Part shown: positions 20,574-30,376 of the stretch, one piece after another | Layout: every line of letters starts with the position of its first letter | Position numbering within the stretch: the stretch's first letter is position 1 | Assembly: GCA_001939145.1 (NCBI GenBank) | Contig: LSRX01000254.1 | Coordinates: forward strand, 650,337-714,336 | DNA length: 64,000 bases | From: Symbiodinium microadriaticum | Lineage: Eukaryota > Sar > Dinophyceae > Suessiales > Symbiodiniaceae | Direction: 5' to 3' | Translations under genes and position numbers: made by a program | Notes under the pieces: generated by a model | The model's database searches: none | Told to the model about the DNA's origin: nothing | What the model saw: the letters and a program-made list of their open reading frames with translations, nothing else

Positions 20574-21325
20574 GAATGAAATGAAATAAATGAATGAATG
20601 AATGAAATGAAATGAAATGAAATGAAATGGAATGGAATGGAATGGAATGGAATGGAATGGAATGAAATGAAATGAAATGAAATGAAATGAATGGAATGGA
20701 ATGGAATGGAATGGAATGGAATGGATGAATGGATGAATGGATGAATTGAAATGAAATGAAATGAAATGAAATGAATGAATGGAATGAAATGAATGAATGG
20801 AATGAAATGAATGAATGGAATGAAATGAATGAATGGAATGAAATGAATGAATGAATGAATGAATGAAATGAATGAATGAATGAATGAATGGATGAATGGA
20901 TGAATGGATGAATGGAATGAATGAAATGAATGAATGAATGAATGAATGAACGAATGAATGAATGGATGGATGAATGAATGAATGAATGGAATGAATGGAA
21001 TGAATGGAATGAATGGAATGAATGAATGAATGAATGAATGGATGAATGAATGAATGAATGGAATGAATGAATGAATGAATGAATGAATGAATGGATGAAT
21101 GGATGAATGGATGAATGGAAGGAATGAATGGAAGGAATGAATGGAAGGAATGAATGGAAGGAATGAATGAAGGAATGAATGAAGGAATGGATGGAATGGA
21201 TGGAATGGAATGAATGGAATGAATGGAATGAATGAAATGAATGAAATGAATGAAATGAATGAAATGAATGAATGAATGAATGAATGAAATGAAATGAAAT
21301 GAAATGAAATGAATGAATGAATGAA
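20574..21325. repeat. AATGA / AATGG / AATG satellite block
   Basis: About 750 bases built only from AATGA, AATGG and AATG units in runs, with GGATG and AAGG variants. All three minus-strand frames are open for over 300 codons of Phe-His-Ser-Ile; these are repeat artefacts. The unit resembles simple pentamer satellites of other eukaryotes by sequence only. Confidence 0.95.
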
Positions 21326-23053
21326 GACAATCACGAACAGGGTCCAGCGGCTCCGCGCGAGCGAAAGCCGGAGCCCGGCTCGGAGAAGCCAAGTCTCAGG
21401 CGCCTTGGCAAAGTCTCGAAAAGGAGGGCTCGGAGAGCTCTCGGAGATCTTGGAGCACAGGGGCTCTTGGTCTCTAGGATTTTGGAGTCTTTCCTTTGCT
21501 GGGTTGGGCTCGGACACCTGTGGAGCAGAAGCTGTTCCATCCCGACAGATATCTAGCCCGTTTGCTCCTCTGCCCTGCTGCTGAGGTCGGTTCCACGCTT
21601 GCCCGGCAGAGTCCTTGAAGACACGCAGTCGAGCAACTCAGCCGACATATGCAAAAACATAACGGGGACCGCTTCACAGAAGCAGTGCGTCCTGGCCATG
21701 AGGATAATGATATTGCAACTTTCGCGTTTGGTGTTGAAAGATATCGCGGTGTTCATCGCAGTTGCTGCAGTTGAATGTTCTCCGTGGACGTCTGGGCCAG
21801 ATAGGACCTCTGACAGTTCGTGCGAATAGATTGGCTGCATGATCTGCCTTCGCTGCAAACTATGTTGGTTGGGGTTTGCCTTCACATGCTTATCCACACA
21901 CACACACACATCCTACCAGATAGAGTGTCCCCTAAAACCGGGCTGGGGGCCTCCACAATCGATGAAATTGCCATGCCTGCAAGAAAGGAACGTGTGCCGC
22001 AGCGCATCTCCCACATCAAGATGCTCCTCCAGCGAGGTCTTCTCAAAGCCAGGCAGGGCTGGGGGAGAGAGATGCAGACTACGACGACACGATGATCACA
22101 GGTGAAACCGTGTCTGATGCGTTGAGTACAAGTCTTTTGCTTCCGCAGCCCTGCTCAGCCATGAACTTCGTCTAGGTACGTATCATTCTCAGATCAGGAT
22201 GCGCAGCAGCGCTGAAACCGAGGAGGTAGCAATCCTGTAGCGGTCTTTTGCGATCTGCCCGTGATTTCGTCCACGTCACACCACAAGGGCTTCCACTGAA
22301 CCAGGTGAGAACCGCGTCGAGGAGCTTGAAAATAAAAGCTTAGTAGCTGAAAGACTACACTTAAACTTTTTCGGATAATATGATCCCTTATATGTAGAAC
22401 TGAAAGTACACTTTTTTGTGCTTATGAACTCTTCAACTAAGACGAGTGTGCCAGAAGTCTCAGGTTGACCATAAGCAAGCCTCTGAAAGAGCCGCTCGTT
22501 TCGAAACCTTTGAGGGGCTTTGTTGCCAGGCACTCCGACGATCTCCACGGGATTGGCAGCCAAAGGTCCTCCCGCCAAAGGTCCGCTTTTGGACTTTCAG
22601 GGGACCTTGATCTGTCGGGATGAGTGAGCGGTTACAGGGAGCCACAGTACTGGTAATAGGAATCCTACGTCGACTTCGTCGGGGTCCTCATTTACGATCA
22701 TGAATCATGCGGCTTAGGTCACCAGCAGAAGCGACAGTAAGGCATTGGGTCAATGCATGAGATCAGACTTGAGCTGGTCAGGAGAAGGAGAAGGCCACGG
22801 CCTGGAAGCCAGAGAGCCCAGGGCCGCTCGATGCCAGAAGGGCTTAGGAGTAGTCAGCGGTTCAGGCTCAGGGTTGTCTGAAGAGAGTCTCCGATGGTCG
22901 GTCGGTAGTCCTCGGCACAACAAATGCAATAAATCGTCTCGCCGGTCGTTTCCATGGTCAGATTTGCTTCAATGATGCCTGGATTGCAAGAAGCTGCTCA
23001 GGATAGACGCACACATTGAAATCCCAGGTCGGGCCAGCGCCCTGCTTCCCCAG
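21326..23053. other. No gene recognised
   Basis: A short well-formed AG-to-GTACGT segment lies at 22150-22175 but codes only eight residues. Other frames lack motifs. A short frame near 22965-23000 (MMPGLQEAAQ) may belong to the gene at 23054. Confidence 0.3.
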
Positions 23054-23376
23054 ATCGCGCGGCATGGATACAGCGCCCACTACGGCGACCCGCATCGCCC
23101 TCGCCAGAGCGGCTGCCGCGGCCCACGCAGCCAAAAGCAGAAAGATCTCAGAGCCAGGGCGAGATGAGACAGTACGAGGTGAAGTCTCTGCCTCAAAACG
23201 AGGTAAGACTTCAGAGCCTCGCAGAGGCAAGGTATCAGAGGAGGACGAGGCTTTCAGGACACGAAAGCCCAGGGCAGTCTACCCCAAGCCGACCGGATGA
23301 ACAGATTCCGCAGCATCCGGCGGCTGCGCCCCAACCGGAGGCCAGAACTAAGCCTAATCTGGTTGGACTGCTGTAG
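23054..23376 (+). CDS. Candidate terminal exon, Pro/Gln/Arg-rich protein
   Basis: From a CTTCCCCAG acceptor the frame stays open for 106 codons to a TAG. It starts RAAWIQRPLRRPASPSPERL and later reads EMRQYEVKSLPQNE and SLAEARYQRRTRLSGHE, with a Pro/Ala/Gln-rich tail ending LVGLL. The start resembles a degenerate IQ motif (Ile-Gln followed by Arg pairs), which would fit the IQ-motif exons 1-5 kb downstream, but this may be a separate gene. An in-frame GTAAGA at about 23202 shows that a shorter exon is possible. Confidence 0.38.
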
Positions 23377-23500
23377 GCTATTTGCATTATGGGAGTTTTC
23401 GGTGCACAGGGTGAGCTGAGTAGTAGTAATTTCAACCCACTCCGCCACTCGAGCGCAAACATGGGCAGCGCCAGACATCCCATGAAGCAGACTTATCAGT

Positions 23501-23594
23501 CCCTAGGGCTCCAGTTACTAAAATAGTAAGTAGTTTACTGGGGTAGATAATAGATGGTTAGTAACCCACTACTTAGGCTACTGGAGCCCTAGGG
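23501..23594. mobile_element. MITE-like foldback element 2
   Basis: 94 bp with perfect 15-bp terminal inverted repeats CCCTAGGGCTCCAGT and partial pairing further in (TACTAAAATAGTAAGTAGT against ACTACTTAGG). Flanked by AGT on both sides, a possible 3-bp target duplication. The terminal sequence differs from element 1. No coding capacity. Confidence 0.6.
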
Positions 23595-24190
23595 AGTTAT
23601 ATCACCATCACTTTACAGTCTGTCGCTGCCAGGTTCGGATTCCTGTCATCTCTGTGGATCTCGGGGGCTACGCCAGCTCCATCCGCGTGGGAACGCCGAC
23701 TGTTCCGCCTCCATGTGGTCACAGCCTGCCTTCTTGGGCAACCACCGATGCAGGTAGGGTCTTGCTCTTAGGCCTTCCAAGTTGAGTACCGTTTTGAGAC
23801 TTTGTGGCAGCCAGCCCGGGAAAGTAGAGCAGGGGAAGAATGCCGAAGAGACAGAAAAACCTGGCGAAAAACATTGGACACCCTGAGCCGGCAGATGTGG
23901 GCCCGCGATTGTGCAGTTTGAGTGAAAGAACCCTGCATTGAAGCTGCCGTGTTCAGGCCTCAGTCCATTTCACAAGAAGCTCGCTCACTTTGCGGCCGAG
24001 AAGCTTGGCTGATCAAGCACAGCCCAGCAGTTTGGCCTGACAGCGTGCCAAGTCCGCTACCCCCCCCCCGCCACACAGCGACATGGAGATTGGAACAGAA
24101 GACCGAGCACACAGCCGAGTTGTATGACTTATGTGAGTCTTATCCGGATTAAGACCTACCGTCTCCACTCTGCCCGGATGTTGTCTCCAG

Positions 24191-24234
24191 GAAGATCCAA
24201 CGTGCTTGGCGCCGCTGGTGGCTGTGTAATTGCA
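24191..24234 (+). CDS. IQ-motif exon candidate 1
   Basis: After TTGTCTCCAG the frame reads [15 protein letters not shown], with an Ile-Gln-x-x-Trp-Arg-Arg core like the 27506 exon. Right end at TGCAG is approximate. It could belong to a different gene from the 28 kb exons. Confidence 0.4.
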
Positions 24235-25820
24235 GCTGCTTCGGGCCCCAAGGCGCGGGCTTCGGCTCGTGGAGCACGCCATCCCGAACCCTGAAGAATA
24301 GCGAGCGTCGCAGACAGCATCACAGGCAATCATGTCCATCGCATGTTTGGCCTAACCTAAACTGCTGTGAGGGCTCCGTGCGCTGCGGGCATCCATCGTG
24401 CTCCTTCGCATCAAACAAGTCCCAGCAGACCTTGACATAAGCCGGAGCAATTACGGCAGCTAGGCTCTTTGTTAGGGCTCCTAATTGCAGCTGTGGTACT
24501 TCCGGGGGTTTATGTATTGATAGGACCTTATACCCAAGAGCCCTGCCCCCTACAGAAGGTGTTTAGCGGCTCGGACCCTTTCCTGCCCACTTTGGCCTTG
24601 CTGGCCCTTTAGCCTTTTGTGATCGAAGCCTGTCATCTGTATATGTATGTGTAGATGAATGTGTGTAAATGTATACGTATGTGCATACATGCATATATAT
24701 ATATATATATGTGTGTGTGTATATATATATATATGAATGAATGAATACTATGTATATATATATATACATACAATCACACATGCACGTGCGTATGAAATGT
24801 GATGTAATGCAGTGTAGTGCAGTGCAGTGCAGTGCAGTGTAGTGTATGTATGTATGTATGTATGTATGTATGTATGCATGTATGTATCTATCTATGTATG
24901 TGTGCATATATACACATATATTCTACCCCCCCCCCCCTGCCTACCAACTTGGTGTGGTTGATTTCATAACTGGCATGGAGGGGGCCAATGCACCTAATAT
25001 TCGCAGTCGCAAATGATTCTTTGTGACTTGCAGCGCGTGGAGTGTGTATGGAATTGCCACTGGTGATACAGCCACACGCCTTCTTTCCTCTTTCCAACAT
25101 GCCTGGCTGACCACATGCGCCTACAGACGACGACAAACAAAGTTGTTGTAACACAAGACGTTTACTACATCAGCCCGAAGGTATCATTTGAGTGCTAGAC
25201 CCAGAAGAGGGCCATGAATGTTCTTCGACATGCCTGGTGGTTGTAGTTGTAAAGTGTCTTCTATTCTTTGCTTGAACTGTCGCTCACAACCTTGTTAAAA
25301 GTACTCAGATTTGCCGGTAGTTCACGTTCAATGCCTGCTGAATGTCTGCTGTTGAAACCAGTGCATGCCGTAGTTATACATTTGGTTGCTCGAAAGGCTC
25401 AGTTGAGCTGTATGTACGCATGCATGCATGTGTGTATGTACCCAATTATGTCTGTACACATGCTTGTTTGTCTGTCTGATTGTTTGTCTCTCTGTCTCTC
25501 TGTCTGTGTGTATACGTGTGCATGTATGTATGTATGTATGTATGTATGTATGTATGTATGTATGTGTGTGTATATGCATGCATGCATGTATGTATGTATG
25601 TCTGTGGTTTTGTGTGTGTATGTATGTATGTATGTATGTATGTACGTATGGATGTATGGATGTATGGATGTATGGATGGATGGATGGATGTATGCCTGTA
25701 TGTATGTACAAACTTATGTATGTATGCATGCATGTACAGTATGTATGTATGTATGTATGTATGTATGTCTGTATGTATTCATATATGTATGCATGCATGC
25801 ATGCATGCATGCATGCATGC

Positions 25821-25861
<41 letters not shown>

Positions 25862-28839
25862 TATATATATATACATATATATATATGCATGCAAGTATGT
25901 GTGTGTATGTATATTTATATGGATATATATGTTCGCAGGTATGTCTTAATCATGTACATCTATATTCTTTTCTATGAACCGAACCTGTGCACTCGAACCT
26001 GACACTCGGCTCCCAGATATGTGCAGCGCTGGTGGCGTGACATTCTTTTCCGCAAGCTGATGAGACGACAGGCCTGAGAGTCTAGCATTTGCACTGCTTC
26101 ACGAGTGCGGCACGCAACTTTGCCGGCGTGAAGGGTTTTGGTGGGGTAGTTGGAAAGTCTGGCGCTTGCTTGAACCATTTGACAAGTTGTTACTATATTG
26201 CCCCATGCCAGGGTCAAGACTCGCTGAGGGACATCACAACTTATCTTCGTGTTTACTCCGGAGACGGTCTTTGGTGTGCTGCAGAACGCCGTTTAGCATG
26301 TTTGCGGATGTGTCGTCGCAACTCCTGCGCCGAAAACTCTTTCATCCAAAGCACTCAAGCTAAGCACATCAGCTAAGCACATCATCTCTGCCCCAGGATC
26401 CAGGTATTCCTGAAGAGCCGTGGATGAAAATGTACGTATGTTGATCAACGAGCCCCCAAAACCCAGAATCGTCGGGCAGGTCGCCAAAGTCTGGCGAGGG
26501 ATCTTCCTTCGTGCTCAGCTTCTCCGCTCATCGGCAAACAGGCACTGCAGCTCCCGAGACGTAGTCGGCTGCACCCACTAGTTCCGGTGTCACATCGATC
26601 GACTGGATCTGCAGCATGTCTACTCGTACGGACTTACACCTGCAATCGCGAGCTTCATGTGTGGAATGAAGACATCTCTGCTAAACTGCATGTAGCATGG
26701 CAGTGTCGAAGATCGTGGCAAATATTCATCCCAGCTGCATCGAACTTCTGCAATGCCTGATTTCAGGCTGCAGCGTGGCTGGCGCAGCGTGGCTTTACAA
26801 CCCTCAAAACATCATGAAAAGTTTATGTTTCGGGGAATGCCTGTGAACTTTGGGTTCAGTGCTGCCATCCGTGAATCCCTTCCTCGTTCCAACAAGAACG
26901 GTGGTCCGTGGGCTTGCAGCGACATGGAGGGATACATAGAAAATATTGTATGTATGAAGTGCTGCAGATGAAGTGCAGCATGTGTTGATCCGCGCTGCTC
27001 TTTTGAGATAGCTTTGTCTGCCCCATTAAAACCAGAGCACAAGTCTTCTACTCGACTCCGCACTGGCTTCTCGTCCACGTCTACTGTCACAGGCCTGCAG
27101 CCTTGACATATTCCAGTGAACCAGTCTTGCTTTTGGCATGCTGTGACAATCCGCAGTGACGCACACTAGGAAGACCTGCAAGACCAGAGCACGCAAAAGC
27201 AAGGGTTCCAGCCCTCCTCGGAAAGGGTTTGTGCCGAAGTCTCCAAGTTAGGGAAGAAGATGGATGCTTTGAAGTTTACTTGCGCTCGATTCTCGGCAGT
27301 TTGATGAGGCATGCATCTGACTATTCGATGGCGACTTCGCTTGCGGCAAGCCGCGGAGGCCGCGTTGCTGCATGCATATTATTTGAAGGATGATGCATCT
27401 TTCAAGCTTGTACAGAGACCTCCGAAGGTATCTAGCTAGACGGCTTCAGACAATGTAGCTGTCTATGCGACTCCCAGTCAGAGTACTGGCAAGTGTCTTG
27501 TGCAGGAAATCCAGCGAGCATGGCGTTGTCACATGGCTTGCGTGCGGCAAAGGCTGCCGGCAACTGGCGAACAAGCTGCTATAGCTCGCCACCGCATTCA
27601 GAAGTGCAGCAGATGCGCATAAACTACTACGATGTGGCAAGGACATTCGCCCACAGACGACGAGTATACATAGGGCTAAGACCTGGATTAGCTGCGCTTT
27701 GGCAAAGTATCTGTGAGCACACGCATCAGGGCAAGCTCGTGTTGTCTAGTATTGGCCGTTTGAAGCTCATTAGGTTGGGATGTGGGCTGATCACATCCCA
27801 AGCAGCTGCTAATCTTGTTATCAATTGCAGCATACTGTTCTGACTACTCGCCTTGCCTTTTCGGGAGTCCTACAACTGTTGCAGATGGGCCTTGCGTGTT
27901 CCATTTTCAACATGCTGTGCAGTGGAGCTGGACTGCTCGGAGGCAGAAGCGCACAGCGCTTCAGCAGCTGAGATCTTTTACAGCCAGGAAGAACGCAGCA
28001 AGTTTCGTTGCTAGGCGGCACCTGTGAAGGTCAAAGCTGTCTCGGGGCATTGGAGATATTGCTGCGATTGCATAGGCAAGCAACAACCACGAACCAGGAA
28101 GCTAGCAGGAGAGGGGAAGACTGTCGCCGGAAAGTCCCAAGTCGCTTGGCCGGTAAAAATCCACACCGGGGGGAACAGGGACCGTGGAAGAATTGGAGAT
28201 CCGTTGAGGTGCTCCGTGCCATGAAGCGGTTCTGCCAGGCCGGATCCCCAAGCCCCACGAGAACAGCGTGAACGGATTGCTTCAGACCAATCTGTCTTCC
28301 ATAAGGGATCGAAGCAGGCACGAAGACCAGCACACATCCATGACCTCACCACTTCATTGCTCATCGCACCCGACTCTGACAGCTGTGTCCTCTTCCAGCA
28401 GGTCCAGCGCGAAGCTGCCATTTGTTTGCAGAGCCACTGGCGTGGGCTGCAGGCGGGTCACCCACTTCAAACGCACGAAAACACCAGCAGCTCTTGTCAT
28501 ACCAATCATCGACTGCCAATCAGATCCGCCGCCGATTCGCCGGCGACCGTGACCAGATGCTGCGTGCGCGGGACCGGCGCGACATCATCCGGAGAAAGGT
28601 GGGGAGCTGTGACGACTCCCCTATGCTGTCGCTATGCTTGGCCAACGGACTCACCTCACCAGGTGATACATTGCAGAACGATGGTAACTCGCAAGCCAAT
28701 GTGTTCACAAACATGTGGCCAATGGCATAAGGCTAGTCAGCTTTTGACGGTCTCAGGACAGAGGATGGGTACCGGACGCATCTTACAGCCATTTTGGCTT
28801 AGACAAGCACTGGAGTGTGAAACTGTGGTTTCGTCCTAG
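24191..28839 (+). CDS. IQ-motif (calmodulin-binding) protein gene, multi-exon, partial (locus span)
   Basis: Three separate + strand segments carry the IQ signature (hydrophobic-Gln-x3-Arg-Gly/x-x3-Arg), each with AG on the left. The pair 28399-28452 and 28524-28598 is the strongest evidence: a 71-base GC-AG intron joins them in phase 0, and only the joined product gives a full [14 protein letters not shown] motif. IQ motifs bind calmodulin or related EF-hand proteins, and proteins with many of them are often cytoskeletal or scaffold proteins. The gene is interrupted by TGTA microsatellites at 24.6-26.0 kb, so it would contain large introns, or the 24.2 kb exon belongs to another gene. Its 3' end lies just before the light-harvesting gene in the same orientation. 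Weaker exon-like stretches occur at 24.10-24.13, 27.65-27.71 and 27.89-28.02 kb. Confidence 0.5.
24640..24925. repeat. TGTA, TA and GT microsatellites with an AGTGC tract
   Basis: Successive TA, GT, AATG, GTGCA and TGTA blocks, ending with a run of C at about 24927-24938. Confidence 0.95.
25395..25960. repeat. TGTA / TGCA / TA microsatellite block
   Basis: Long tetranucleotide TGTA array with TGGA, TGCA and TA sub-blocks. The Met-Tyr-Val-Cys frames on + and Tyr-Ile-His-Thr frames on minus are artefacts. Confidence 0.95.
25961..27505. other. No exon placed with confidence
   Basis: Presumed intron or intergenic DNA between IQ-type exons. Frames at 26089-26376 and 26753-26971 show no motif. 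Confidence 0.3.
27506..27552 (+). CDS. IQ-motif exon candidate 2
   Basis: After CTTGTGCAG the frame reads [16 protein letters not shown], an IQ motif with Arg at the expected final position. The right edge CAAAG/GCTGCC fits the GC-donor pattern of the other introns. Without a splice the same frame continues about 20 more codons to a stop. Confidence 0.48.
28399..28452 (+). CDS. IQ-motif exon 3
   Basis: 18 codons, [18 protein letters not shown], between TCTTCCAG and the GC donor CAG/GCGGGT. Phase 0 at both ends. It supplies the first two thirds of an IQ motif. Confidence 0.58.
28524..28598 (+). CDS. IQ-motif exon 4
   Basis: 25 codons starting [17 protein letters not shown] and ending in a basic RRDIIRRK, between CCAATCAG and AAG/GTGGGG. 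It completes the IQ motif of exon 3 and then forms a charged helix, as usual after IQ motifs. Confidence 0.58.
28663..28839 (+). CDS. Possible terminal exon of the IQ-motif gene
   Basis: From CTCACCAG, phase 0 with exon 4 across a 64-base GT-AG intron, the frame is open for 58 codons to a TAG at 28837-28839. The composition is unremarkable ([17 protein letters not shown]). A second frame from the same acceptor gives a shorter natural-looking tail ([19 protein letters not shown]) stopping at 28734 but out of phase. If the long version is right, the spliced-leader-like sequence at 28788 would be coding. Confidence 0.25.
   Translation: MIHCRTMVTRKPMCSQTCGQWHKASQLLTVSGQRMGTGRILQPFWLRQALECETVVSS
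28788..28807 (+). promoter_or_regulatory. Possible relic of the dinoflagellate spliced leader
   Basis: GCCATTTTGGCT at 28788-28799 equals twelve consecutive bases of the conserved dinoflagellate spliced leader; after a four-base interruption (TAGA) the leader's terminal CAAG follows. It lies 54 bases before the start codon of the light-harvesting gene. Spliced-leader relics in front of genes are known in dinoflagellates and are taken as marks of mRNA reintegration. The upstream third of the leader is not conserved here. Confidence 0.45.
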
Positions 28840-28853
28840 ACAAAATTAGGACG

Positions 28854-30376
28854 ATGGCTCCCTCTACCCAGCAAGTTGCCGTGGCGGCCATGGCGGCCGT
28901 GGGCTGCACGGCCTTCGTGACCGCGCCCAGCACCGCACGCGGCCCCGCGTTGCGAAGCGCCCATGGCCAGGCAAAGGCCCAGGCCTCCTCAGCCTCTTCC
29001 GGCTCTGGCCTGGCTGCCCTGGCCATCTGTGGCCTCGGTGCAGTGGGTGCAGCCTCCGCTCCTAAGAAGCAGAGGTCTCTTGCGCTCCGCGCTTTTGAGA
29101 CTGAGCTCGGGGTGCAGCCTCCAGCCGGGTTCTGGGATCCTCTAGGCGGGGATGCGAAACAGCGCGTCATCTGTCAGGGCTTTTTGTGCGATCTGGGGAC
29201 TATATAATATCTTTGGCTTTTGTTGCTTTGCCCCTGCCAGGCTTCACCAAGGGCGGCGATGCGGCCTCCTTCCGCCGCCGAAGATATGTGGAGTTGAAGC
29301 ACGGACGTGTGGCAATGTTGGCATGCATGGGATATATTGTCCCTGAGTACTACCGTTGGCCAGGCGAGCTCTCTCCCTCCCTCGGCCTGAAGTTCACGGA
29401 TGTCCCCACTGGCTTTGCCGCCTTCTCCAAGGTGCCTCTCAGTGGCTGGGCTCAGATGGTGGCTTTCGCAGGCAGCGTGGAGCTCTTCCAGTATGTCGAC
29501 GATCCCAAGCGTGCCCCGGGCGACTTCGAAAACGCAGGTCTCCTTGGCATCCCCAATGGCTTCATGAAGGCTCCGGAGGGCCAGAAGGAAAAGAAGCTGG
29601 CTGCAGAGATCGCAAACGGCAGGCTGGCCATGATGGCTATCATTGGCATGTTCTTCCAAAACGGACTGACTGGACAGGCATGGGGTGACTGGTCTCTCTA
29701 CACTGACTCCCCGCTGCGTGCACTGTCGCCAGCGCAGGAGATCATCGCCGGGACTGGCGGTCCTCTCCCTGACAACTTCTGGGATCCGGCAGGCATCACC
29801 AATGGCAAGACCGAGAAGGAGATCGCAATGCTCAGGGCCATGGAGCTGAAACACGGTCGTGTGGCAATGCTCGCAGTGCTCCACTGGTTCCACGTGGCTG
29901 CGGGTTACCACCTCTTGGGTGATTATGCCATCGGCGAGAGGATGAGCAACGACCCCCTCGTCAGCTTGACCCAGCTCCCCATGGGAGGCATGTGGCAGGT
30001 GATATTCACCATCATGTGCTTGGAGTGGCTGACCACCTACATTTGCAAGCCGCCTGAGGACCGCCCTTGGGACGTGCTCGGGTGGAAGGGAATCATCGAC
30101 GAGGACTACCCTTCCGAGATCTGGAACGGATGGAAGCGGGTCCAGTGCCAGGAGCTGAACAACAGCCGCCTTGCCATGGTGGCCATCACTGGACTCGTCG
30201 CACAGGACGTCGTCACCGGCGACTACGTCGCAGGTGTCGGCAAGCTTTGCGGCGGGGCGGAGGTGTGCAACCAGCCCATTGACTATTCTCCTTGGCAGAA
30301 CCTCCCTCCCATCGACGACTTTGTGGCCAATGCACCCTCTTGGGCGAATGGACCAGCTCTCTACGGCGTCAACTAA
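28854..30376 (+). CDS. Two-domain chlorophyll a/c light-harvesting protein, plastid targeted
   Basis: Two exons (28854-29145 and 29241-30376) join across a 95-base GC-AG intron into a 475-residue protein. The leader is dinoflagellate-like: a hydrophobic signal (about 8-20), FVTAP like the plastid FVAP motif, an Ala/Ser-rich stretch and a second hydrophobic segment (about 52-69). Two light-harvesting units follow, each opened by Phe-Trp-Asp-Pro (93-96 and 277-280). Each has three membrane helices: 114-135, 167-183 and 217-239 in unit 1; 298-320, 346-365 and 401-420 in unit 2. ELKHGRVAML opens the first helix of both units; EIANGRLAMM and the variant ELNNSRLAMV mark the third helices. Glu, Asn, His and Arg there hold chlorophyll and lock helices in this family. 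Single-domain relatives are about 200 residues, so this is a fused pair. The start ATG is the only one giving the full leader. Third codon positions are GC-rich, unlike the flanks. Confidence 0.95.
29146..29240 (+). other. GC-AG intron of the light-harvesting gene
   Basis: 95 bases starting GCGGGG and ending CTGCCAG. AGGC occurs at both borders (CTAGGC and CCAGGC), so the exact cut can slide; any choice restores Leu-Gly-Phe-Thr-Lys. The GC reading fits the known dinoflagellate tolerance of GC donors. Confidence 0.9.

Noticed and set aside
20298..21517. Three minus-strand frames of over 300 codons
   Set aside because: They are the AATGA satellite read as Phe-His-Ser-Ile codons.
22150..22175. 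26-base mini-exon between CCGCAG and GTACGT
   Set aside because: Well-formed edges but only eight codons and no partners.
25268..26002. Met-Tyr-Val-Cys rich frames on + and Tyr-Ile-His-Thr frames on minus
   Set aside because: TGTA microsatellite read as codons.
27775..27801. 10-bp perfect hairpin TTGGGATGTG with a 7-base loop
   Set aside because: Short inverted repeats of this size are expected by chance; no poly-T or gene end supports a function.
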